From the NCBI RefSeq assembly GCF_019915265.1, contig NZ_CP082780.1:1798001-1862000 (forward strand): a DNA stretch of 64,000 bases, written 5' to 3'. How positions within the stretch are numbered: the first letter of the stretch is position 1; every line of letters begins with the position of its first letter. Below are positions 35,668 through 44,582 of the stretch, piece after piece. A program made the translations under genes and the position numbers. The stretch comes from Bacillus aquiflavi (lineage in GTDB: Bacteria > Bacillota > Bacilli > Bacillales > Cytobacillaceae). The notes below the pieces were generated by a model. It saw only the letters and a program-made list of their open reading frames with translations, made no database searches and was not told where the DNA came from.

Positions 35668-35715
35668 AAAAGGGGGAATCCAATAGCCTAAAGTCGATTT
35701 ATTGGACACCCCTTT
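35668..35715. repeat. Palindromic dispersed repeat, copy 1 (terminator-like)
   Basis: AAAAGGGGGAATCCAATAGC...TTATTGGACACCCC: hairpin with TCCAATA/TATTGGA arms and flanking GGGG/CCCC. A closely similar element lies at 52349-52394. It lies between the convergent yfhF and acyl-CoA ligase genes and may act as their shared terminator. Confidence 0.6.
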
Positions 35716-35774
35716 GTTATAGATGACAAAATATTATGACAATTCAAACGAAAATTTTTTTCATCATTTCTCAG

Positions 35775-37352
35775 TTATTTGGACCGCAAGCGAAAACGCT
35801 GTACTTTTCCGGTTGCTGTTTTTGGAAGTTCAGGCAAAAATTCAATTTCCCGCGGATATTTATACGGAGCTAATGTTGCTTTTACATCATTTTTTAATTC
35901 GTTTTTTAAACTTTCTGTCGGTTCAATGCCATCTTTTAAGACAACAAATGCTTTAGGATAGACAAGATTATGTTCATCTTCTATTCCGATCACAGCTACT
36001 TCAAGAACAACATCATGTTGAAGCAGCGTTGTCTCAATTTCAATCGGCGACACCCAAATCCCGCCAACTTTTAACATATCGTCCGAGCGTCCGCAATACC
36101 AAAAGTATCCGTCTTGATCTTGATAATATTTATCGCCAGTATACATCCATTCTCCATAAAACTTTCGATGCGTTTCCTTTGTATTGCACCAATACCCAGC
36201 AGTAATGCTTTTTCCTTTAATAACTAGATCTCCAATCTCATTTGTTGCTGCTTGTAAAAAATCGTCGTTCACAATTTTTGCATCATATCCTGGTACGACC
36301 TTTCCAGAGCTCCCAGGCTTCACATCTCCGCTATAATTAGAAAGAAAAATGTGCAAAGCTTCAGTAGAGCCAATCCCATCTAATATATCTATATTAAATA
36401 ATTCCTTCCACTTCTCGACGAATATTGCCGGCAATGACTCACCAGCTGATACACAAACCCTTACTGAAGATAGATCAGGAATCTTTCCTGTTTTTTCTAC
36501 ATAATGAATCATCGCGCCATAGTGCGTTGGGACTCCGAAAAAAATAGTCGGTTTTTTATCTGCTATCGTTTTAAATACTTTTTCAGGTGTAGGCCGATCT
36601 TTTAATAAAATCGTCGTTCCTCCTGCTCCTAACGGGAAATACATTCCATTGCCAAGACCGTAAGCAAAGAAAAGTTTTGAAACTGAAAAAGTGCGGTCAT
36701 TTTCATCAATATTTAAAACTTGTCTTGCATAGTTATCAAAAGCTTTTTCCATACTTCTTTGCAAATGGACAACACCTTTTGGCTCTCCTGTACTCCCTGA
36801 ACTATAGAGCCAAAAAGCGGCATCTTCTAACGTTGTTTTTTCGGTGATTAACTCATTGGAAGCAACATGAAGCAAATCATCAAAATGATAGAAATGAGCA
36901 CCGACTGTCTCATCGCCTTCAATGACAATCACTTCTTTTAAAAAGACGAATCGTTCTCTGTAAAGCTTGATTTTTTCCCATAATTCCGCATGGACAACGA
37001 GCACTTTAGCCCGGCTATGATTAAGGAAATATTCATAGTCGTCTGGCTTCATCATTGTGTTGACTGGTATAGGAACCGCACCGATTTTCACTGCGCCAAA
37101 AAATGAAATGATAAATTCTGGGGAATCGTACGTTAGCAACAAGAGACGACTTTCTGGCTCAATGCCGATATTTTTGAGAGCGTTTCCAAATTGATTCACC
37201 TTTAAAAGCAATGTTTCATAAGTGACCTGTTCTTTATCACAATCAATCGCGACTTTGTTGCCGAACCCTTTTTGAATATTTTGTTCAATAAAACGATGAG
37301 CGGCATTATAAAGCTGCTTTAACCCTTTATATTGATAGACTGCATCTATCAT
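35775..37352 (-). CDS. Acyl-CoA synthetase, benzoate-CoA ligase family
   Basis: 525 residues, ANL superfamily. AMP-binding P-loop 'LYSSGSTGEPKGVVHLQRSM', 'FFAYGLGNGMYFPL', 'CVSAGESLPA', 'DGIGSTEALHIFLSN', 'YTGDKYYQDQDGYFWYCGRS', hinge 'RSDDMLKVGGIWVSPIEIE', catalytic Lys in 'LPKTATGKVQRFRLR'. Length and the 'GSTEALHIF' signature fit the benzoate/4-hydroxybenzoate-CoA ligase family (BadA/BclA/HbaA) rather than PaaK. It likely activates an aromatic acid for the neighbouring CoA-thioester pathway. It is separated from the rest of the cluster by an IS110 element. No PaaK-type phenylacetate-CoA ligase is seen in the window, so this protein or an outside gene must activate phenylacetate. Confidence 0.8.
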   Translation of the reverse strand: MIDAVYQYKGLKQLYNAAHRFIEQNIQKGFGNKVAIDCDKEQVTYETLLLKVNQFGNALKNIGIEPESRLLLLTYDSPEFIISFFGAVKIGAVPIPVNTMMKPDDYEYFLNHSRAKVLVVHAELWEKIKLYRERFVFLKEVIVIEGDETVGAHFYHFDDLLHVASNELITEKTTLEDAAFWLYSSGSTGEPKGVVHLQRSMEKAFDNYARQVLNIDENDRTFSVSKLFFAYGLGNGMYFPLGAGGTTILLKDRPTPEKVFKTIADKKPTIFFGVPTHYGAMIHYVEKTGKIPDLSSVRVCVSAGESLPAIFVEKWKELFNIDILDGIGSTEALHIFLSNYSGDVKPGSSGKVVPGYDAKIVNDDFLQAATNEIGDLVIKGKSITAGYWCNTKETHRKFYGEWMYTGDKYYQDQDGYFWYCGRSDDMLKVGGIWVSPIEIETTLLQHDVVLEVAVIGIEDEHNLVYPKAFVVLKDGIEPTESLKNELKNDVKATLAPYKYPREIEFLPELPKTATGKVQRFRLRSK

Positions 37353-37379
37353 TCTTTTTCCCCCTCGTATAGTAGTAGT

Positions 37380-37980
37380 AAGAGCTCTTTCTAGAAGAAG
37401 AATTTCCAGTTGTTGATCCGGATCCTCTACAATTCACTCTAGATTCCTATAGGTTTTTTTAAAGGTTAGCCTCTCGGCTTTCCCATCAATAAATGTTTTT
37501 GTTTTACCCTTGTTTCACCCCTCTGGTGGGGAAGCCGAGGTAAAGTCAAACTATCAATAATAGATTTACGTATTGTTGTTATTTCGCAGGGGGATAGTTC
37601 CCTACTGCTTCTTTGAAATACCTTTTAACTGAATATCGTGAAATGGCGGAGAATGGAGGATGCTCCAGCGTTTTACTCCGTCATTTTTTTTTTATAGCGT
37701 TTTAGACCTGCTCATGGGACAATGGAACCCGACAGGATCGTATCAGGATATTGCTTTTCCCCCTTGCGGACATCTCGCGATGTACTGCTTAATAAGCCTG
37801 CTACCCATGGTTCATTATTGAAGGTCTAACCACTGGTTGCGCCGCCGTAAAAGAAGTGAGTGTAGCGCTCATGATGGACTTCTTTTCTTTGAGTGCTGAT
37901 GACGAGGAAGACATCGATGATTCCCGTGGGCACCCAGGTCTGAACGTTCTTGATTAACTTACCTACTGGAGGTGATTGGT
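37380..37980 (+). ncRNA. Candidate bridge-RNA region upstream of IS110 transposase
   Basis: About 600 bases without a coding frame precede the transposase. They contain several hairpins, including GGCGGAG..CTCCGTC nested over TGGAG/CTCCA followed by T10 (37642-37694), and CTCTCGGCTTTCCC against GGGGAAGCCGAGG (37474-37541). In the IS110 subgroup the left-end noncoding region encodes a structured bridge RNA that pairs with target and donor DNA. The exact RNA ends, the loops and the element boundary cannot be fixed by eye. Confidence 0.4.
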
Positions 37981-39216
37981 ATGTCACAAATGCTTGTTGG
38001 TGTAGACGTAAGCTTGAAGTCCCATCATGTCCATTTCATGAAACAGGACGGATCCACACTTGCCGACTTTTCTGTTTCTAATGATCAAAACGGGGCCGCA
38101 ACCCTGATCAAACGAATGCTAGAAGCAGCGGAAAAAAGTCAGGCCAACCAATTGAAGATTGGGATGGAAGCCACTGATCTTTACAGTTGGCATCTTGCCC
38201 ATTATCTACAAGACCAAATGAAAGGCTATGAACCTAAGTTCCAAGCCTCTATCTACGTACTAAATGCGAGAAAAGTCGCTCGTTTTAAAAAAGGGTATGA
38301 CTCCCTTGTGAAAAACGATCGCATAGATGCCTGGGTCATCGCTGACCACTTGCGCTTTGGCCGACTGCCAGCCCAAATGAAAGATGCCATACAATATGAA
38401 GCCCTTCAACGATTAACACGGACAAGGTTTCATTTTATGCGGGAAATTACCCGAAATAAAACGTATTTTCTTAACCAGCTCTTTTTAAAGTTCAGTGGAC
38501 TGAGACAAGATAATCCATTTTCAGATAAATTCGGAGCTACGAGTATGGCTGTCATGGAAGAACTAGAGCCCGAAACCATCGCTGAAATGAGTATCGAAGA
38601 ACTCGTCGAGTTCCTGCAGGATAAAGGGAAGAACCGATTTGAAAACCCAGAAGAAATCGCAAAATATCTTCATAAGTTGGCTAGATCATCTTATCGGTTA
38701 AATAAGGCTATGCAGGATCCCGTAAATATTTCTATGTCAGTTACTTTAAGTACCATTCAACATATCGAGTCACAAGTAAAGCGGCTAGATAAAGAAATTG
38801 CCAAGTTAATGAAAGGCATACCGCAAACTCTAACGTCTGTAAAAGGAATTGGAGACGTTTATGCGGCAGGGCTGATAGCCGAAATAGGCGATATAAAGCG
38901 ATTTAAAGATCATCATGCCTTAGCGAAATATGCTGGTTTGGTATGGAACCAAAACCAATCGGGCGAATTCGAATCCCAAGAAACGGCAAGAATGAGGACA
39001 GGCAATAAATATTTGCGATACTACCTTATTCAAGCTGCTGATAAGATCCGAAAGTATGACTCTGAATATAAAGCTTTTTACACAAAAAAGTACGATGAAG
39101 TTCCAAAACATAAACACAAACGCGCTCTCGTCTTAACTGCAAGAAAACTGGTACGATTGGTGTTTTCGCTACTACGCACCAATCAGTTGTACACACCACC
39201 TGAAAGGAGAGATTAA
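37981..39216 (+). mobile_element. IS110 family transposase (DEDD recombinase)
   Basis: 411 residues, apparently intact. N-terminal RuvC-like DEDD domain: 'MLVGVDVSLKSHHVHFM' (Asp), 'IGMEATDLYSWHLA' (Glu), 'VKNDRIDAWVIADHLRFGRL' (Asp pair). C-terminal Tnp_20 domain: 'LTSVKGIGDVYAAGLIAEIG', 'HALAKYAGLVWNQNQSGEFE' with the serine of the S-G motif, 'MRTGNKYLRYYLIQAADKI'. ATG with GGAGGTG 6 bases upstream. The element lies between the aldehyde dehydrogenase and acyl-CoA ligase genes of the aromatic cluster, on the opposite strand, and may be polar on the ligase. Length of upstream noncoding DNA places it in the IS110 rather than IS1111 subgroup. Confidence 0.88.
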
Positions 39217-39248
39217 AACTTCTCATTCAGACCCTTTCAAACACCCAG

Positions 39249-39295
39249 CTTCACACTAATAGTGATTGGTAAAAAATCGAAAATAGTGTGAGGTT
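39249..39295. terminator. Hairpin downstream of IS110 transposase
   Basis: TCACACTA / TAGTGTGA stem with a loop of about 26 bases, followed by T-rich DNA. It could be the transposase terminator or part of the element right end. Confidence 0.4.
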
Positions 39296-39394
39296 TATTT
39301 GTTATACTCTTTTTTAAGCACTTTTCAATGAAATCCAATATTAATTTCCAATCCACCGAATTTTAGTGCTTGACATATTACCACTGGGCTTTAG

Positions 39395-39442
39395 TTAAAA
39401 AGTAGTGGACTTTCGGTTACGTGAAACCGACAGCCCACTTGC
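39395..39442 (-). terminator. Terminator of the aldehyde dehydrogenase operon
   Basis: On the minus strand AGTGGGCTGTCGGTTTCACG...AACCGAAAGTCCACT folds into a long hairpin with AGTGG/CCACT and CGGTT/AACCG arms, then ACTTTTTAACT. It lies 49 bases after the aldehyde dehydrogenase stop and ends the aromatic operon before the IS110 element. Confidence 0.65.
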
Positions 39443-39490
39443 GAGATGAATTTACGTTATTAATTGTGCATATAGTGAAAATTGGTTAAA

Positions 39491-40987
39491 TTAAATGCCG
39501 AAAATATTTAATGGCTTGGCTCCAATATACGAAATGACACTTTTCGTTTCTGAATATAAATCTAATGTTTCGATACTTAATTCCCTTCCGAACCCAGATT
39601 GCTTATAGCCGCCAAAAGGCGTTCCTGGGAATGCAGAAATCGGGCTATTAATCATCACGATACCAGCACGGATTCCAGCTGCAATCCGATGAGCTTTTCC
39701 GTTATCTTTCGTCCAGACAGCAGAGCCTAAACCAAATATTGAATCATTTGCATGCTCAAGCACTTCCGCTTCGTCAGAAAACTTCATCACAACTACGACA
39801 GGTCCAAACACTTCTTCCTGAGCAATTCTCATCTTGTTTGTGATGTTTCCAATAATTGTTGGCATATACCAATATCCATTTTCAAACTCCTGTCCTTCGG
39901 GGCGTTTTCCACCATAAAGAACTGTTCCTCCCTCTTCAATTGCAAGCTTGACATAACTGTCGACCGTCTCTTCATGACTTTTTGAAATGAGCGCTCCCAT
40001 ATGGGTTTCTTTATTAAAAGGATCACCCACTTTTAGTTTTTTCGCTTTTTCGATAAACTTTGCGATAAATTCATCATATATATTCTCATGGACAAAAATT
40101 CTTGAACGAGCTTCACACGACTGCCCCGTATTATAGAAAATACCAAAGATTGATCCGGTAACCGCCGCATCTAAATCACAATCGTCAAATATAATACTTG
40201 GAGATTTTCCGCCAAGCTCAAGGGTAACTCGTTTAAGAGTGTCAGATGCTCGCGACATGATATCTTTTCCTGTTTCTGTTTCGCCGGTAAATGCGACTTT
40301 ATCGACATTTGGATGCTCTGTTAAATATGGACCAATTTCAGAACCACTCCCAGTAATAACATTTAAAACACCGGCTGGAACTCCTGCTTCATGACAAATG
40401 TCAGCTAAAATAAAAGCAGTGATTGGCGTATAGCTTGCTGGCTTTAACACAATTGTACATCCGGCTGCTAAAGCGGGAGCGAGCTTCCAAGCTGCCATCA
40501 TTAATGGATAGTTCCACGGAATAATTTGTGCACAAACACCGACAGGTTCCTTTAAAGTGTAATTTAAAAATCCATTTGGCACAGAGTTTGTACGTCCCCC
40601 AAAAGTGGTAATCGCTCCGGCATAAAATTCAAAGTCTTCAATCGCTTGAGATATTTGTCCTTTCGCTGCGGCTACTGTTTTCCCACTATTTAAAACTTCT
40701 GCTTCGACAAGCTCGTTAAATCGTTCTCTCATGATTTCTGCGATTTTATTCAATACTCGCGCTCGTCGTAACGGTGTCAGCTTTGGCCATTTTCCATGAT
40801 CGAAAGCTGCTTTTGCGGCTGCAACTGCACGATCAACATCTTCTTTTGTCGCTTTTGCCACTCTTGCTAAAACATCACCTGTAGCGGGGTTATGAGTTTC
40901 AAAAAATTGCTCATTGCTGCTGTCTGTATATTCACCATTAATGAGTAATTGGTACTTTTCTTTTAGTCCGACTGTTTTTACTAACAT
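39491..40987 (-). CDS. Aldehyde dehydrogenase, betaine-aldehyde/phenylacetaldehyde dehydrogenase type
   Basis: 498 residues, complete NAD(P)-dependent aldehyde dehydrogenase: 'IIPWNYPLMMAAWKLAPALA', 'VAFTGETETGKDIM' (Rossmann), 'LELGGKSPSIIFDDCD' (general-base Glu), 'FYNTGQSCEARSRIFV' (catalytic Cys), 'EEVFGPVVVVMKF'. It starts at ATG with AAGGGGG, 11 bases after the thiolase gene, in the phenylacetate operon. Possible roles: oxidation of phenylacetaldehyde to phenylacetate, or the ring-cleavage semialdehyde normally handled by PaaZ (3-oxo-5,6-dehydrosuberyl-CoA semialdehyde). The sequence cannot decide; no hydratase (MaoC) domain is fused here. Confidence 0.85.
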   Translation of the reverse strand: MLVKTVGLKEKYQLLINGEYTDSSNEQFFETHNPATGDVLARVAKATKEDVDRAVAAAKAAFDHGKWPKLTPLRRARVLNKIAEIMRERFNELVEAEVLNSGKTVAAAKGQISQAIEDFEFYAGAITTFGGRTNSVPNGFLNYTLKEPVGVCAQIIPWNYPLMMAAWKLAPALAAGCTIVLKPASYTPITAFILADICHEAGVPAGVLNVITGSGSEIGPYLTEHPNVDKVAFTGETETGKDIMSRASDTLKRVTLELGGKSPSIIFDDCDLDAAVTGSIFGIFYNTGQSCEARSRIFVHENIYDEFIAKFIEKAKKLKVGDPFNKETHMGALISKSHEETVDSYVKLAIEEGGTVLYGGKRPEGQEFENGYWYMPTIIGNITNKMRIAQEEVFGPVVVVMKFSDEAEVLEHANDSIFGLGSAVWTKDNGKAHRIAAGIRAGIVMINSPISAFPGTPFGGYKQSGFGRELSIETLDLYSETKSVISYIGAKPLNIFGI

Positions 40988-40998
40988 GTGAATCCCCC

Positions 40999-42198
40999 TT
41001 ATATTTTTTCAATAATCGTCGAAATGCCTTGACCAACTCCAATACATAGAGAGGCCATACCGTAACGGCAATCACGCTTTTGCATTTCATGGACAAGTGT
41101 TGTCAATATTCTTGCACCGCTGCATCCGAGCGGATGCCCAAGTGCAATCGCTCCACCGTTCACATTTACTTTCTCAATATCGAGACGAAGCTCTTTTATA
41201 CATGCTAGCGACTGGGCAGCAAAAGCTTCATTTAACTCGATTAAATCTAGATCTTCAATCGTTAAGTTTGCACGAGCTAACGCTTTTTTTGTTGCTGAAA
41301 TTGGGCCGATACCCATATATGCCGGATCAACCCCGCTGACAGCTGAAGTGATCACACGAGCGAGCGGTTTTAAGCCCAATGTTTTAGCCAGCTCTTCCTC
41401 CATCATTAACAGGGCACTAGCACCATCATTGATTCCAGAAGAATTACCCGCCGTTACTGTTCCGCCCTCTTTAAAGACGGGTGTTAATTTTGCTAACGCT
41501 TCTATTGTTGTTCTTGGTCGAACATGCTCATCTGTGTTAAATATAATCGGCTCGCCTTTTCTTTGCGGGACAGTAACCGGAGTAATCTCCTCCTTGAAGC
41601 GATTGCTTTCAATTGCTGCTGCCGCTCTTTGTTGACTATTTAAAGCAAATTCATCTTGCTCTTCCCTCGTTATGTTGAACTTTTCAGCTACATTTTCGGC
41701 TGTTTCCCCAAGACTGATCGGCGGATAAACTTGTGCTAATTTGGGATTGATAAGTCGCCACCCGATCGTCGTATCATATAATGTTTGGTTTGAACGTGCA
41801 TTCGTTAAATGAGGCTTCATCATAACGTATGGCGCACGTGTCATACTTTCAGTCCCCCCAGCAATAAATATTTCGCCTAATCCTGCCTTTATTGCTGAAA
41901 CAGTTTGATTAACCGCTTCTAATCCAGAACCGCATAAGCGGTTAACAGTTACACCGGGGATTGTTTCAGGAAGACCAGCCAAAAGCACTCCCATTCTTGC
42001 AACGTTGCGATTATCTTCTCCAGCTTGATTTGTACAACCTAAGTAAACATCTTCAATTAATGTTGGATCGATATTTACTCGAGCAATTAATTTTTTTATC
42101 ACGTGACCTGCTAAGTCATCAGGACGAATATTCGTTAAAGAGCCGTTTAACTTACCGATCGGGGTTCGGACAGCATCGATAATCACTGCATTTTTCAT
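40999..42198 (-). CDS. paaJ: Acetyl-CoA acyltransferase (PaaJ-like beta-ketoadipyl-CoA thiolase)
   Basis: 399 residues, complete thiolase. Active-site Cys in 'TVNRLCGSGLEAVNQTVSAI', 'GGTESMTRAPYVM', 'NSSGINDGASALLMMEE', His in 'NVNGGAIALGHPLGCSGARI', second Cys in 'MASLCIGVGQGIS'. ATG at 42198 (AAAGGAG upstream) overlaps the preceding gene by four bases (ATGA), so translation is coupled. In the phenylacetate pathway PaaJ cleaves 3-oxoadipyl-CoA to succinyl-CoA and acetyl-CoA, and also the earlier 3-oxo-5,6-dehydrosuberyl-CoA. Confidence 0.88.
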   Translation of the reverse strand: MKNAVIIDAVRTPIGKLNGSLTNIRPDDLAGHVIKKLIARVNIDPTLIEDVYLGCTNQAGEDNRNVARMGVLLAGLPETIPGVTVNRLCGSGLEAVNQTVSAIKAGLGEIFIAGGTESMTRAPYVMMKPHLTNARSNQTLYDTTIGWRLINPKLAQVYPPISLGETAENVAEKFNITREEQDEFALNSQQRAAAAIESNRFKEEITPVTVPQRKGEPIIFNTDEHVRPRTTIEALAKLTPVFKEGGTVTAGNSSGINDGASALLMMEEELAKTLGLKPLARVITSAVSGVDPAYMGIGPISATKKALARANLTIEDLDLIELNEAFAAQSLACIKELRLDIEKVNVNGGAIALGHPLGCSGARILTTLVHEMQKRDCRYGMASLCIGVGQGISTIIEKI

Positions 42199-42947
42199 CG
42201 TGCCAGCTCCTTTGTTTTCATATTTTGATAGTGATAAAAGCATTTATTTGTCTGACCACCGACCCAGCCTGCATGAACAAGTTTCCGAATGAGAGGAGCT
42301 GGCCGATATCTTTCTTCTTTAAATTGTTCGTACATTCCACTTAGTACGGAATAGACATCTTCTAAGCCGATTTTTTTAGCCCATTCAAAAGGCCCAAGCG
42401 GATAATTTGTTCCTTTTTTCATGGCGATATCAATATCGCGAACAGAAGCGGTTCCTTCTGTAAGGGCGAAGGCCGCTTCGTTAATAATCATTGATAAAAT
42501 CCGAGGAAATACAAGTCCGACTTCATCTTCAACCACTTCAATTCCCTGACCAATCGCAGAAAACGTTGCTTTTGCCTCTTGTAAATAATGAGATTCAGCT
42601 TGCAATGATGGGGCAATTTCGATTGCTTTTCCGTCCATAAAACCGACAAACGTTCCAAAACCGATTAATCTTTCTGGATATGATAACCATGATGCTACCT
42701 CAGTTGCAGTTACACGAAGCGTCGTTGTTAAGATCAGTGTTGAAGCTGGAACAAAAGCTTCAATTTCTTTTAGATTTTGTTTCTTTTTTTCTACGTGTAA
42801 ATTTTCCGTTTCGATCGCAACTGTTATATTCGAACGTTCGGAAATATCGTTTAAAGCTACTTGATTCATTCCCTTCGCTTGAAAAGCATGAAAGAGTTCT
42901 TTAGCAAGTAAATTTTCCCCGCTTATGAGAATGTTAAGTTCACTCAT
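42195..42947 (-). CDS. 3-hydroxyacyl-CoA dehydrogenase-like protein, degenerate second copy
   Basis: 250 residues. It ends with a typical 3-hydroxyacyl-CoA dehydrogenase C-terminal domain ('LVFPRILSMIINEAAFALTE', 'AMKKGTNYPLGPFEWAKKIG', 'WVGGQTNKCFYHY'), but its N-terminal half has a decayed nucleotide-binding motif: 'LNILISGENLLAKELFHAFQ' instead of G-x-G-x-x-G, and it is shorter. It follows a full dehydrogenase with an 8-base overlap (ATGAGTGA) and precedes the thiolase. E. coli PaaH is about 475 residues with an extra C-terminal copy of this domain, so the two proteins here may correspond to a split PaaH, working as a heterodimer. Confidence 0.75.
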   Translation of the reverse strand: MSELNILISGENLLAKELFHAFQAKGMNQVALNDISERSNITVAIETENLHVEKKKQNLKEIEAFVPASTLILTTTLRVTATEVASWLSYPERLIGFGTFVGFMDGKAIEIAPSLQAESHYLQEAKATFSAIGQGIEVVEDEVGLVFPRILSMIINEAAFALTEGTASVRDIDIAMKKGTNYPLGPFEWAKKIGLEDVYSVLSGMYEQFKEERYRPAPLIRKLVHAGWVGGQTNKCFYHYQNMKTKELAR

Positions 42948-43797
42948 AATGAAAGAACCCTCCCCGTGTCTTTTTCCCTAACCTTCCAGAGTCAACCATC
43001 CGCTCTTGGTAATAATGGGGACGGAACCTGCTTTCACCATAAAAGCTAGCATGAACTGATTTCGTTGTTGCAAAATTCACATCGATGCCGATTAAATCTT
43101 GCAGCTCAAAGGGCCCCATTTTAAAATTTCCTGCTTGTTTCATAATTCGGTCAATTTGTTCAACTGTTGCTACTTGATCATTCATGATTCGTAAAGCTTC
43201 ATTATAAAATGGCCGCGCGACTCGATTAACGATAAACCCAGGCGTATCTTTACAAACGACTGGGTTTTTGTTCAATTTTTTTGCAAAAGCAACTAACGTT
43301 TCAACCGTTTCCGCAGCTGTATTTAATCCTTGGATTACTTCTACGAGCGGCATGATAGTTGCTGGATTAAAAAAATGTAAGCCTGCGACTCTTTCAGGAT
43401 GTTCAATCATGCCAGATATTTGTGTAATCGAAATCGATGACGTGTTCGTCGCTAATATCGTTTCTTTTCGGCATACTTTTTCTAACTGTTGGAAAATAGC
43501 ACGCTTTATTTCTACTTTCTCAGGAACAGCTTCAATTATTATTTCGCAATTCTGAAAATTTTCTATATGATAAGATGGATGAAGACGCTTTTTCGCTTCG
43601 TATACCTCTTCAAAGCTTAGTTTTTTTTTTTCTGCTAATCTAGCTAACCTTGCTTCAATAGAAGCTTTCGCTTTTGTTACCTTTTTTTCATCAACATCAA
43701 ATATGAAAGCAGTAAACCCATGTTGAACAATTAATTGGGCAATGCCAGCTCCCATTGTTCCTGCGCCAACAACACCTATCGTCTTTATTTTATCCAT
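42940..43797 (-). CDS. paaH: 3-hydroxyacyl-CoA dehydrogenase (PaaH-like)
   Basis: 285 residues. N-terminal Rossmann motif 'IGVVGAGTMGAGIAQLIVQH' (GxGxxG), 'IIEAVPEKVEIKRAIF', 'LATNTSSISITQIS', catalytic 'GLHFFNPATIMPLVEVIQG' (His) and 'DTPGFIVNRVARPFYNEALR' (helical domain), 'FKMGPFELQDLIGIDVNFA'. It oxidises 3-hydroxyadipyl-CoA to 3-oxoadipyl-CoA with NAD+. ATG at 43797 is chosen; an upstream in-frame GTG lies in the ribosome site AAAGGTG. It follows the PaaD zinc-ribbon gene and overlaps the second dehydrogenase gene. Confidence 0.87.
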   Translation of the reverse strand: MDKIKTIGVVGAGTMGAGIAQLIVQHGFTAFIFDVDEKKVTKAKASIEARLARLAEKKKLSFEEVYEAKKRLHPSYHIENFQNCEIIIEAVPEKVEIKRAIFQQLEKVCRKETILATNTSSISITQISGMIEHPERVAGLHFFNPATIMPLVEVIQGLNTAAETVETLVAFAKKLNKNPVVCKDTPGFIVNRVARPFYNEALRIMNDQVATVEQIDRIMKQAGNFKMGPFELQDLIGIDVNFATTKSVHASFYGESRFRPHYYQERMVDSGRLGKKTRGGFFHYE

Positions 43798-43819
43798 ATC
43801 ATGCTTTCGCACCTTTCAT

Positions 43820-43969
43820 TTACTTTTGCCAGCGGATATATTCAAAAACAGAACGGCATTTGCTGCAATAATATTGCCGCACTAATTGAGCCGTGCCAAA
43901 TGAAGAGATTTGTTTTACATTTTTAGAAGCACAGAATGAGCAACGAACTGTTTTTTTTTCATCATACAT
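43820..43969 (-). CDS. PaaD zinc-ribbon small protein
   Basis: 49 residues: 'VRCSFCASKNVKQISSFGTA' and 'YYCSKCRSVFEYIRWQK', two C-x-x-C knuckles with the phrase S-S-F-G-T-A that is conserved at the C-terminus of E. coli-type PaaD. Here that zinc ribbon is a separate gene, whereas the DUF59 part of PaaD is encoded upstream at 44813-45142. The ATG overlaps the paaC stop by eight bases. Too short for ordinary ORF calling. It probably helps assemble or stabilise the epoxidase di-iron complex. Confidence 0.8.
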   Translation of the reverse strand: MYDEKKTVRCSFCASKNVKQISSFGTAQLVRQYYCSKCRSVFEYIRWQK

Positions 43970-44582
43970 TTGTGACCACTCCGTCCTTATATAATGACTT
44001 TATCGTTTCGTTAAACTGTTCAGTTAAATTTGAATTGGCAAGGATGGTGTTGTCTTTTTCGACTTTGTTTAACCATTGTTCAACCTCAAATGATGCTTTT
44101 TCAAGCTGCTTTTCAAATCGGAGAGGTATGGAACCCCTTTCATTTAGCAGCTGCTCACTCCAGCTTTTTGAATAGTTTACATGTTCATGTTGTTCTTTTA
44201 ACATTTTGCTAAACGGAAGATTCAAATGTTTGTGATCGCCTTTTAACAGCGCCTTCATCACTAAATCGATCGCCACATTCGTTGTGTAGAGTCCGGCTAT
44301 TAACGTAATCCAATTATTTATTTCTACTAAACTTTGAAATGCTTTACCAGTTTGCTGTTTAATCTCTTGCTTGCTTCCGTTTTCGCCTTTTAAATCAGCT
44401 ACCCACCTGTAAATCAGTCTTGCGTGGCCTAGCTCTGCTTGCGCCATCGCGATTGATGAAAGCGTTGCTTCTAAATCCGGTCCGCTAATTCCGATCTCTA
44501 CTAAACGGTCGCCTAAAACAAATTTATGATCGGCAATTGTTTCTGCCAAACTTATCATTGAACTGTTTTGATTTAACGTCAT
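43962..44582 (-). CDS. paaC: 1,2-phenylacetyl-CoA epoxidase subunit PaaC
   Basis: 206 residues, ferritin-like. 'DHKFVLGDRLVEIGISGPDL' and 'ATLSSIAMAQAELGHARLIY' are the family motifs; PaaC is the structural, catalytically inactive partner of PaaA and lacks a full set of di-iron ligands. It starts immediately after the paaB stop with GGGAGTG as ribosome site. The protein is shorter than E. coli PaaC (about 248), with a shorter C-terminal helix region. Part of the PaaABCD complex that converts phenylacetyl-CoA to the 1,2-epoxide. Confidence 0.88.
   Translation of the reverse strand: MTLNQNSSMISLAETIADHKFVLGDRLVEIGISGPDLEATLSSIAMAQAELGHARLIYRWVADLKGENGSKQEIKQQTGKAFQSLVEINNWITLIAGLYTTNVAIDLVMKALLKGDHKHLNLPFSKMLKEQHEHVNYSKSWSEQLLNERGSIPLRFEKQLEKASFEVEQWLNKVEKDNTILANSNLTEQFNETIKSLYKDGVVTNV

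Noticed and set aside
35775-37352. Phenylacetate-CoA ligase PaaK
   Set aside because: Length (525) and motifs such as GSTEALHIF and SDDMLKVGG fit the benzoate-CoA ligase family; PaaK is about 430-440 residues with different motifs.
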